9,221 nt of DNA from an uncultured Collinsella sp. (GTDB lineage: Bacteria; Actinomycetota; Coriobacteriia; Coriobacteriales; Coriobacteriaceae): NCBI GenBank assembly GCA_958405565.1, contig CATYEN010000069.1:1-9221 (forward strand), in the 5' to 3' direction. The stretch's first letter is position 1, and each line of letters opens with the position of its first letter. This document shows, piece after piece, positions 1-5,228 of the stretch. The position numbers and the translations under genes are program-made. The notes below the pieces were generated by a model. That model did not search any database and was not told the DNA's origin. It saw nothing but the letters and a program-made list of their open reading frames with translations.

Positions 1-84
1 ATGCAGCAGGGGCTCTCAATGTTTTTATGTCCTGCTCATATCGTCTGTGCCGGCACTTTGGGACAATCCTTTGCTGCTGATCGC

Positions 85-138
85 TTCAAGAGCGTCCCCA
101 GCGGCTAGTTGTTTAAGAACGTCCCCAATGACTAGGCC
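85..138. repeat. Two-copy 27-nt tandem direct repeat upstream of pckA
   Basis: Units 85-111 and 112-138 are adjacent with a 27-base period. Their cores (88-108 and 115-135) agree at 17 of 21 positions, and all four differences are transitions. Both contain CGTCCCCA and end in CTAG. The complement carries TGGGGACG, so it shares the GGGGAC string with the larger palindromic repeats elsewhere in the window. Whether the families are related is a guess. It lies just upstream of the putative pckA -35 box, so paired protein-binding sites are the other possibility. Confidence 0.55.
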
Positions 139-160
139 GGGTTACGCTTACCTGCGATTT

Positions 161-188
161 TTGACCGTTGGGCGGGATGCTCTGTATT
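161..188 (+). promoter_or_regulatory. Putative sigma-70 promoter of pckA
   Basis: The -35 TTGACC (161-166, 5 of 6 to consensus) is followed after 16 bases by TGTATT (183-188, 4 of 6). The predicted start is near 195, giving a leader of about 80 bases before pckA. The start site falls inside the palindrome at 193-208. Confidence 0.45.
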
Positions 189-192
189 TGCC

Positions 193-208
193 GCAAAAAC
201 GTTTTTGC
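193..208. promoter_or_regulatory. Perfect 16-bp palindrome, candidate LacI/CcpA-type operator for pckA
   Basis: GCAAAAACGTTTTTGC is a perfect inverted repeat with no spacer and a central CG step, the symmetry typical of LacI/GalR-family operators including CcpA cre sites. It begins five bases after the putative -10 box and covers the predicted start, a position where a bound protein would block transcription. Carbon-source control of the gluconeogenic pckA gene would fit. The regulator is not in this window and its identity is inference. Confidence 0.5.
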
Positions 209-237
209 ACTTCGGGTACAACGGACTCTACGTGAGT

Positions 238-264
238 AAAGCGCGCGCCCGCGTGACGCGCTTT
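238..264 (+). promoter_or_regulatory. GC-rich hairpin abutting the pckA ribosome binding site
   Basis: AAAGCGCG (238-245) pairs perfectly with CGCGCTTT (257-264) across an 11-base loop. The stem is followed at once by the Shine-Dalgarno AAAGGAGG (266-273), four bases before the ATG at 278. The TTTT at 262-265 gives it a weak terminator look, so it could act as an attenuator, a 5' stabilising stem or a translational control element. Nothing visible decides between these. Confidence 0.4.
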
Positions 265-277
265 TAAAGGAGGCCCC

Positions 278-1948
278 ATGCCTGGTGTTACCCCTGCAGA
301 AGTACTGTCCAACTTTGGTCTTACGTTGGTCGAAGATCCCGCCGAGAACCAGCCCCGCCTGCTGGTCGACCTGCCGGCGGCCGAGCTCGTCGAGTATGCC
401 ATCCGCCGCGAAGAGGGCTGCATGGCCTCCAACGGCGCGCTCGTGATCGAGACGGGGGAGCGCACCGGTCGTTCGCCCAACGACCGCTTTATCGTCGACA
501 CGCCCGACGTGCACGATAAGATCGCCTGGGGCGCCGTCAACCGCCCGCTGCCTGTCGAGAGCTACGAGGCCATCAAGGCCGGTATCGTTGACTACCTCAA
601 CGAGCGCGACGTGTTCGTTACCCGCGGCATGGCCGGCGCCGACCGTAACCACACGCGCCGCCTGCTCGTCGCCTGCGAGCGTGCCAGCCAGGCACTCTTT
701 ATCAAGCAGATGCTCGCCCGTCCGCTCGCCCGCGAAATCGCACGCACCGGCGAGCCCGACTTCTGTGTGCTTGCCGCGCCCGGCTACCAGTGCGATCCCG
801 CCATCAAGGGCCTCAACTCCAGTGCTGCTGTGGTCATTAACTTCCAAGAGCGTGTGATCCTGGTCGCGGGTACCGGCTACTCTGGCGAGATCAAAAAGTC
901 CATCTTCAGCGTTATGAACTACCTGCTGCCCGTCGAGGACGACGTGCTGCCCATGCACTGCTCGGCCAGCATGGATCCCGTCACGCACGAGACCGCCGTG
1001 TTCTTTGGCCTGTCCGGCACCGGCAAGACCACGCTCTCGGCTAACCCTACGCGCCTGTTGATCGGCGACGACGAGCACGGCTGGTCCGACATGGGCATCT
1101 TCAACATCGAGGGCGGCTGCTACGCCAAGTGCGAGGGTCTGGACGCCTTCCACGAGCCCGAGATCTTCAACGCCGTCCGCTTTGGTGCCATCTGTGAAAA
1201 CGTGGTGCTGGACGAAAACCGCAAGCCCAACTACGACGACGTCTCGATCACGCATAACACGCGCGTGGCCTACCCTGTGGAGCACATTCCCAACGCGTGG
1301 ACTAAGGGCATGGGCACCACCCCGAGTGTCGTGCTCTTCCTGACCTGCGACGCCTTTGGCGTGCTGCCGCCTATCTCGCGCCTGACGGCCGACGCCGCCA
1401 TGTACCACTTTGTGACGGGCTTTACGGCCAAGATCCCCGGTACCGAGGTTGGCGTCACCGAACCCACGCCCACGTTCTCCTCGCTGTTCGGCGAGCCGTT
1501 TATGCCGCTCGACCCCATGGTCTACGCCAAGATGCTCGGTGAGCGCATCGCCGACGGCCGCACGCGCGTCTACCTTGTCAACACCGGCTGGATCGGCGGC
1601 GGTTATGGCGTGGGTCATCGCATTGAGCTGGCCTACACGCGCTCGCTGGTCGCGCGCGCCCTCGACGGCACCATCGAGGACAGCGAGTTTGTGCACGACG
1701 AGATCTTTAACGTCGATATTCCCACCACGTGCCACGGTGTGCCCGATGGCATCCTGGTGCCGCGCCAGTACTGGCAGAGTGCTGCGCGCTATGACGAGGC
1801 CGCGCACAACCTGGCTGTGATGTTCGAGGAGAACTTCGAGAAGAAGTACTCGCACCTGCCCGAGTCCGTAAAGGCCGCCGGCCCGCACGCCCAAGTGCCC
1901 GCCGAGGCTCGACACCGCGGCCGCGGCCTGCTGGGTCTTCGCCTGTAA
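278..1948 (+). CDS. pckA: Phosphoenolpyruvate carboxykinase (ATP)
   Basis: This cytoplasmic enzyme interconverts oxaloacetate plus ATP and PEP plus ADP plus CO2, at the entry to gluconeogenesis or, run in reverse in anaerobes, as a CO2-fixing ATP-generating step. The 556-residue product shows the ATP-PCK signatures in order: RTGRSP (62-67, substrate arginine), YSGEIKKS (201-208, metal/PEP-binding lysine region), MHCSAS (226-231, metal-binding histidine), P-loop GLSGTGKTT (244-252) and IGDDE (262-266). These identify the ATP rather than the GTP family. The start is fixed by AAAGGAGG at 266-273. The family is usually about 525-540 residues and ends close to an AAGP motif. Here AAGP (533-536) is followed by about 20 extra residues rich in Arg and Ala, and the TAA stop overlaps the start of a palindromic repeat, so the tail may be altered. 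Identification is secure. Confidence 0.97.
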   Translation: MPGVTPAEVLSNFGLTLVEDPAENQPRLLVDLPAAELVEYAIRREEGCMASNGALVIETGERTGRSPNDRFIVDTPDVHDKIAWGAVNRPLPVESYEAIKAGIVDYLNERDVFVTRGMAGADRNHTRRLLVACERASQALFIKQMLARPLAREIARTGEPDFCVLAAPGYQCDPAIKGLNSSAAVVINFQERVILVAGTGYSGEIKKSIFSVMNYLLPVEDDVLPMHCSASMDPVTHETAVFFGLSGTGKTTLSANPTRLLIGDDEHGWSDMGIFNIEGGCYAKCEGLDAFHEPEIFNAVRFGAICENVVLDENRKPNYDDVSITHNTRVAYPVEHIPNAWTKGMGTTPSVVLFLTCDAFGVLPPISRLTADAAMYHFVTGFTAKIPGTEVGVTEPTPTFSSLFGEPFMPLDPMVYAKMLGERIADGRTRVYLVNTGWIGGGYGVGHRIELAYTRSLVARALDGTIEDSEFVHDEIFNVDIPTTCHGVPDGILVPRQYWQSAARYDEAAHNLAVMFEENFEKKYSHLPESVKAAGPHAQVPAEARHRGRGLLGLRL

Positions 1949-1998
1949 ACCACCACAAAACCACCACAAAGGGGACAGGCACCTTTGTGGTGGTTTTG
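1947..1998 (+). repeat. Palindromic repeat, copy A (forward), with partial duplication
   Basis: AAAACCACCACAAAGG (1957-1972) pairs perfectly with CCTTTGTGGTGGTTTT (1982-1997) around the 9-base loop GGACAGGCA. A further C-G pair closes at 1956/1998. A 10-base partial duplicate AAACCACCAC (1947-1956) precedes it and supplies the last two bases of the pckA TAA stop. Polarity is set by the asymmetric loop; I call GGGGACAGGCACC forward. The flanking A and T runs make it resemble a bidirectional intrinsic terminator. Its recurrence resembles REP elements, whose spread is attributed to RAYT (Y1) transposases, but no such gene is present here. Confidence 0.95.
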
Positions 1999-2024
1999 CC
2001 CGTGTAGATAATTCGAGCTACAAT
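1996..2024 (+). promoter_or_regulatory. Putative promoter for the B3/B4-domain gene and its leader RNA
   Basis: TTGCCC (1996-2001, 4 of 6) lies exactly 17 bases before TACAAT (2019-2024, 5 of 6). The predicted start is near 2031. The -35 box overlaps the right edge of repeat copy A (GGTTTTG), so the repeat supplies part of this promoter. The transcript would begin with the long hairpin at 2066-2121. Confidence 0.55.
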
Positions 2025-2030
2025 ACGTCT

Positions 2031-2125
2031 GACATATCGCCCTCTTCTCCGGATGGGGGCAGCGTAAGCGCTCTTGTGGCGGCACCGTAGGACTTTGAAG
2101 GTGGCCGTCGTAAGGGCGCTTTTTG
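2031..2125 (+). ncRNA. Structured leader: long hairpin with U-run (attenuator or small RNA)
   Basis: Bases 2066-2086 pair with 2100-2121 in a nearly continuous stem: AAGCGCTCTT with AAGGGCGCTT, then GTGG with TCGT through wobble pairs, then CGGCACC with GGTGGCCG with one bulged G. The loop is 2087-2099. A CTTTTTGTTT stretch follows (2119-2128). With the promoter just upstream this looks like a roughly 95-nt terminated RNA or an attenuator in front of the B3/B4 gene. It matches no riboswitch or RNA family that I recognise. The wobble pairs suggest a functional RNA rather than a DNA palindrome, but that is inference. Confidence 0.5.
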
Positions 2126-2168
2126 TTTAGGCGTCCATACCAAGGCGCATGCTATGAAGGGAGAGCAT

Positions 2169-2888
2169 ATGAAGAGTTTTGTTGCCGAGGATTCGTTTTG
2201 GGAGCTGTTCCCGCAGGCAGCTATCGGCGTTGTGGTCGTAAAGGGCATGAAGCCTGCGGCGCAGATTCCCCAAGAGGACGTGGATGCGATCGCCGCGTTG
2301 CTCGACCGCGCCAACATCGATGCGGAGCGTCACCTGACGAGCGACACCATCAGCGAGAACGCGCCGGTCAAGGCATGGCGCGAGGCATATCGTCAATTCA
2401 AGACCAAGAAGGGCGCGCGGTGCTCGGTCGAGAATCTGCTCAAGCGCGTGCTCAAAGGCAAGCCGGTTGGCCACATCACGCCGGCGGTGGATATCTACAA
2501 TACGGTTTCGCTGACCTATGCGCTGCCCGTCGGCGGTGAGGATCTGCATGCTATTGAGGGCAATCTGCGCCTGACGGTGACCGACGGCGCCGACGCGTTC
2601 CTGCCGCTCGGCGAGGATGCGGACGACCCGACGCTTTCCGGTGAGCTTGCCTACATCGACGATGCGGGCGCTGTGTGCCGTTGCTGGAACTGGCGCGATG
2701 GCGTTCGCGCGGCGCTGTCCGACGATTCGGCGGACGCCTTCTTGGCGATCGAGTGCGTGGAGCCCGAGCGGATGGGGGATTGCCAGGCTGCAATCGATCG
2801 CCTTGCTGAGTTGCTTGAGCGTTATCTGGGCGCCGCGGTTGTCACCAATACGCTTGTGACGCGCGATAATCCCTGCGTGGAGCTGTAG
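2169..2888 (+). CDS. B3/B4 tRNA-binding-domain protein (COG3382-like)
   Basis: The 239-residue product resembles stand-alone B3/B4-domain proteins, which share the editing fold of the phenylalanyl-tRNA synthetase beta subunit. Relatives are thought to act in trans on mischarged tRNA or free amino acids; the substrate of this one is unknown. Family-like segments are the N-terminal FWELFPQAAIGVVVVKGM, the basic AWREAYRQFKTKKG segment, VENLLKRVLKGK, the PVGHITPAVDIYNTVSLTY block, and the late NWRDGVRAALS stretch. I chose ATG 2169 over the in-frame ATG 2154 because AAGGGAG (2157-2163) sits five bases before 2169, and relatives start with a similar M-K-x-F pattern. A 5-bp stem (2149-2153/2164-2168) could present this ribosome binding site in its loop. 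The gene is enclosed by inverted repeat copies A and B. Domain call is fairly sure; role is not. Confidence 0.85.
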   Translation: MKSFVAEDSFWELFPQAAIGVVVVKGMKPAAQIPQEDVDAIAALLDRANIDAERHLTSDTISENAPVKAWREAYRQFKTKKGARCSVENLLKRVLKGKPVGHITPAVDIYNTVSLTYALPVGGEDLHAIEGNLRLTVTDGADAFLPLGEDADDPTLSGELAYIDDAGAVCRCWNWRDGVRAALSDDSADAFLAIECVEPERMGDCQAAIDRLAELLERYLGAAVVTNTLVTRDNPCVEL

Positions 2889-2916
2889 CGACGCCTGTGG
2901 ATCCTATTCGACGGCC

Positions 2917-2957
2917 AAAACCACCACAAAGGTGCCTGTCCCCTTTGTGGTGGTTTT
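2917..2957 (-). repeat. Palindromic repeat, copy B (inverted)
   Basis: AAAACCACCACAAAGG (2917-2932) pairs with CCTTTGTGGTGGTTTT (2942-2957) around the loop TGCCTGTCC, the exact reverse complement of copy A's loop. It lies 28 bases after the B3/B4 stop codon, so copies A and B form an inverted pair about 1 kb apart with that gene between them. Five T bases (2954-2958) follow the stem, making it a plausible terminator for that gene. Confidence 0.95.
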
Positions 2958-3061
2958 TATGTTGATGGGTTAACAAATGGGATATCTGGGTACGGGTGTT
3001 GTCTGTTGCGGCTAAGATGTTTACCCGTTAGCATCATGCAAGCGAAAGGCGGTCGTCTCTC

Positions 3062-3511
3062 ATGCAGCAGAACGACGAGACACGTTTTGAGGACTTTGTC
3101 GGACTGATCAGCGGCCTCTACAAGGAGATCCAACGCATCAAGACGTCCGAGGGCGCAAGGCTGGGCCTTAAGGGCTCCGATGTCATGTGCCTGTACTATC
3201 TGGAGCGCAGCAAGGACGGCCTGACCGGTGCCGACCTTGCCCGCATGGCCGGCGTGACCCGTGCAGCCGTTTCGCGCACGCTGGCTCACCTGGAGGAGGG
3301 TGGCTACGTCGAGGTCGACGACTCGGGCGATGCCGCCGTCAAGTACCGTGCCCCGGTGCGCTTGACCGCCCTCGGCGGCGAGAGCATGAGCGAGGCCGAT
3401 CGCATTATTCGCGAGGTGCTCGACACCACCGGTAAAGCCATGGGCGTGGAGCAGCGTGAGCAGATGTATGCGTCGCTGCGCACGATTCTCAACACCCTGC
3501 GCGAGATGTAG
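3062..3511 (+). CDS. MarR-family transcriptional regulator
   Basis: The 149-residue product is the usual MarR size: a dimeric winged-helix DNA-binding protein whose binding is often relieved by a small ligand. The N-terminal helical region (1-50) precedes a helix-turn-helix at about 55-84 (TGADLARMAGVTRAAVSRTL, then HLEEGGYV). A wing follows at about 86-101, then RLTALGGES (100-108) leading into the C-terminal dimerisation helices. The ATG at 3062 has only a weak, distant GAAAGG (3044-3049) as ribosome binding site, so translation may be poor. It starts about 100 bases after repeat copy B and ends 132 bases before degV on the same strand. MarR proteins often control a neighbour, so degV is a candidate target. 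Ligand unknown. Confidence 0.92.
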   Translation: MQQNDETRFEDFVGLISGLYKEIQRIKTSEGARLGLKGSDVMCLYYLERSKDGLTGADLARMAGVTRAAVSRTLAHLEEGGYVEVDDSGDAAVKYRAPVRLTALGGESMSEADRIIREVLDTTGKAMGVEQREQMYASLRTILNTLREM

Positions 3512-3523
3512 AGCCGCGCCGGC

Positions 3524-3540
3524 GTTAGTTTTCAACCAAC
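3524..3540. promoter_or_regulatory. 17-bp pseudo-palindrome between marR and degV, possible operator
   Basis: GTTAGTT (3524-3530) and AACCAAC (3534-3540) form 7-base arms with one mismatch around TTC. The size and arm layout suit a MarR-type operator. A weak promoter-like pair, GTGACG (3567-3572) and CAAAAT (3590-3595) with a 17-base spacer, lies downstream and would serve degV. Both are low-certainty pattern calls. Confidence 0.25.
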
Positions 3541-3643
3541 AACTGCAGAGTTCCGTTTGAGCACGCGTGACGTGTCGGGATCTTGCTGTCAAAATTCCCG
3601 CGCCGAGCGGCCCGAGGCTGGTCTGCGCAAGAAAGGATTCGCT

Positions 3644-4498
3644 ATGTCCGTCCGCATTATTACCGATTCCGCGAGCGATATGTCGCCCGCGGAGCACCCT
3701 GCCCTGCATGTCCTGCCACTGTCCGTCAGCTTTGGCACCGACGTATACATGGATGGCGTCGACATCGATCACCAGCGCTTTTACGAGATGCTCGTGGAGC
3801 GCGACGAGCTGCCCAAGACCGGTCAGGTCAACCCGTACGCCTTTTCGCAGGCGATTGCCGAGGCGCGCGAGGCCGGTGACGAGGCCGTGATTATTACCGT
3901 GGGCGCCAAGCTTTCGGGTACCAACCAGAGTGCGCGCACGGCCCTTGCCGAGATGCCGGGTGGCGACGTGTTCGTCGTGGACAGCAATAACGTGACGCTG
4001 GGTGAGCGCGTGCTAGTCGAGTATGCGCTGCGCCTGGTGGACGAGGGCCAGAGCGCCGCACAGATCGCGGCTGCCGTCGAGGCTGTCCGTGACCGCGTCG
4101 TCGTCATTGGCCTACTTGAGACGCTGGAGTACCTGGTGCGCGGCGGCCGCCTGTCTGCCGCAGCGGGCGCTGTGGGTACGCTCCTCAACGTGAAGCCGGT
4201 CGTGGCCGCCGAGGATGGCCTGATTGTGCAGCTGGGCAAGGCGCGCGGCTCCAAGAACGGCCGCAACCTACTGAACCAGAAAGTCGAGAAGGCGGGCGGC
4301 GTCGACTTCTCCATGCCGCTGGCGCTCGGCTACACGGGTCTTTCGGACGCCGTGCTCAAGAAGTACATTGAGGACAGCGTGGCTCTGTGGGCCGGTCACA
4401 CCGAGGGCGAGCTGCCCGTCCACACCATCGGCGCCACTATCGGCACCCATGTGGGCCCTGGCGCCGTAGCCGTAGCCTTCTTCCAGCCCACCAATTAG
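3644..4498 (+). CDS. DegV family protein, FakB-type fatty-acid-binding
   Basis: DegV-family proteins bind a fatty acid in a two-domain fold. In Firmicutes the FakB members present exogenous fatty acids to the kinase FakA for phosphorylation and phospholipid synthesis. The 284-residue product is normal length and shows the family motifs: RIITDSASD (4-12), LPKTGQVNP (56-64, where relatives have a T-S-Q-P-like segment), AKLSGTNQSA (88-97), LEYLVRGGRLSA (161-172), LLNVKPVV (180-187) and a C-terminal GATIGTHVGPGAV stretch. I start it at ATG 3644, which has AAAGGA (3632-3637) six bases upstream; the frame stays open to a TTG at 3557, but that extension has no ribosome binding site and no family resemblance. 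No fakA gene is in the window, so the FakB role is inferred from family. It follows marR and ends 12 bases before repeat copy C. Confidence 0.92.
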   Translation: MSVRIITDSASDMSPAEHPALHVLPLSVSFGTDVYMDGVDIDHQRFYEMLVERDELPKTGQVNPYAFSQAIAEAREAGDEAVIITVGAKLSGTNQSARTALAEMPGGDVFVVDSNNVTLGERVLVEYALRLVDEGQSAAQIAAAVEAVRDRVVVIGLLETLEYLVRGGRLSAAAGAVGTLLNVKPVVAAEDGLIVQLGKARGSKNGRNLLNQKVEKAGGVDFSMPLALGYTGLSDAVLKKYIEDSVALWAGHTEGELPVHTIGATIGTHVGPGAVAVAFFQPTN

Positions 4499-4510
4499 TT
4501 CGCCTGGTAA

Positions 4511-4549
4511 AAACCACCACAAAGGGGACAGGCACCTTTGTGGTGGTTT
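4511..4549 (+). repeat. Palindromic repeat, copy C (forward)
   Basis: AAACCACCACAAAGG (4511-4525) pairs with CCTTTGTGGTGGTTT (4535-4549) around GGACAGGCA, the same polarity as copy A. It begins 12 bases after the degV stop and ends 29 bases before the MGMT start, so it forms part of that gene's leader. The GGGACA inside it (4525-4530) is 18 bases from TATGCT (4549-4554), a weak promoter-like pairing that the repeat might supply. Confidence 0.95.
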
Positions 4550-4578
4550 ATGCTTTTCCGCGAGGAAAGGAGCGCGAA

Positions 4579-4899
4579 ATGGCGTCTGAGGGCTTTTTTG
4601 AGCAGGTATACGAGGTGGTCGAGCAGATCCCCGAGGGGATGGTCGCCACCTACGGCCAGGTGGCGCTGCTCGCCGGTCGTCCGCGCAGCGCGCGCTACGT
4701 GGGCTATGCGCTGCACAGCAATCCGCGCCCCGGCCAGATTCCCTGCCATCGCGTGGTGTTTGCCGATGGCAGTATTTGCGAGGGCTTTGCGTTTGGCGGC
4801 CCCGATGCTCAACGTGAGCTTTTGCTGGGGGAGGGCGTGACGTTTACCGACCCCATGCACGTCGACCTTGCTGTCTGCCGCTGGCCGGCAGGGCTCTAG
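4579..4899 (+). CDS. Short MGMT-family protein (methylguanine-DNA methyltransferase / Atl-like)
   Basis: The 106-residue protein consists only of the C-terminal DNA-binding and active-site domain of O6-alkylguanine-DNA alkyltransferases; the N-terminal RNase H-like domain of Ogt/Ada is absent. Seen motifs are VATYGQVA (22-29), RSARYVGYALHSNP (36-49, containing the recognition helix and arginine finger) and IPCHRVV (54-60). Small alkyltransferase-like (Atl) proteins often replace the active cysteine with tryptophan. Here Cys56 is kept, so it may repair O6-alkylguanine by suicidal alkyl transfer or flag lesions for excision repair. GAGGAAAGGA (4562-4571) sits seven bases before ATG 4579. The gene is enclosed by repeat copies C and D in a unit of about 440 bases and converges on trpS. 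Family call firm; activity uncertain. Confidence 0.9.
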   Translation: MASEGFFEQVYEVVEQIPEGMVATYGQVALLAGRPRSARYVGYALHSNPRPGQIPCHRVVFADGSICEGFAFGGPDAQRELLLGEGVTFTDPMHVDLAVCRWPAGL

Positions 4900-4910
4900 A
4901 GGTCGGATCA

Positions 4911-4955
4911 CCAAAACCACCACAAAGGTGCCTGTCCCCTTTGTGGTGGTTTTGG
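4911..4955 (-). repeat. Palindromic repeat, copy D (inverted)
   Basis: An 18-bp perfect stem, CCAAAACCACCACAAAGG (4911-4928) with CCTTTGTGGTGGTTTTGG (4938-4955), encloses TGCCTGTCC. This is the longest stem of the four copies and has the polarity of copy B. It begins 11 bases after the MGMT stop codon, closing the second inverted pair around a single gene. Confidence 0.95.
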
Positions 4956-5228
4956 CGTGTTTACCGAGGTTAACTTATGGAGACAATGTGGCGGTGCACT
5001 TTCCTAGTCAAAAGTAAACCACGGTGAACTATATTGTTTTCAGCAACGGAGCAGGCCATAGGCGATGAAAAAGCCTGCCCTGTTGAGTTTGATTCGCATT
5101 CCTCCCCTCTGTGCGATTCAACGGTGTACTTCGGGAACAGGCCCGCTGGCAACTAACTGCCAGCGGGCCTGTTCCTGTTTCGGGGGAGGATTCAACCTCA
5201 CCGTCTATGTTGTGCGAAGGTGCTTTGC
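4956..5228. other. Structured intergenic stretch between converging MGMT and trpS genes
   Basis: There is no credible gene in these 273 bases, but there are serial inverted repeats. GTGG...ACTTT with AAAGT...CCAC lies near 4988-5023. 5044-5056 pairs with 5073-5085 with one mismatch and one G-U. 5089-5098 pairs with 5112-5121 with one mismatch. A perfect 18-bp stem lies at 5134-5175. TATATT (5030-5035) could be a plus-strand -10 box but no good -35 precedes it. It may be a structured 3' region of trpS or a small RNA; the sequence does not settle which. Confidence 0.4.
5134..5180 (+). terminator. Strong 18-bp hairpin, probable terminator
   Basis: GGAACAGGCCCGCTGGCA (5134-5151) pairs perfectly with TGCCAGCGGGCCTGTTCC (5158-5175) around ACTAAC. 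A short TGTTT follows on the plus strand (5176-5180). On the minus strand, where trpS would need termination, no U-run follows. It could still halt trpS transcription by stem strength, or end a plus-strand transcript from 4956-5130. Direction is uncertain. Confidence 0.6.

Noticed and set aside
113..1969. Long minus-strand open frame opposite pckA
   Set aside because: It mirrors the high-GC codon bias of pckA, has no ribosome binding site or family resemblance, and overlaps a secure gene throughout.
2053..2067. Possible four-residue leader peptide (ATG GGG GCA GCG TAA) before the leader hairpin
   Set aside because: It has no Shine-Dalgarno and no diagnostic codons such as repeated Phe, so I do not support a translated attenuator.
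1957..4955. CRISPR array from the four repeat copies
   Set aside because: Spacings are irregular and large (1.0 kb, 1.6 kb, 0.4 kb), orientation alternates, the units are palindromic and genes lie between them; no cas genes are present.
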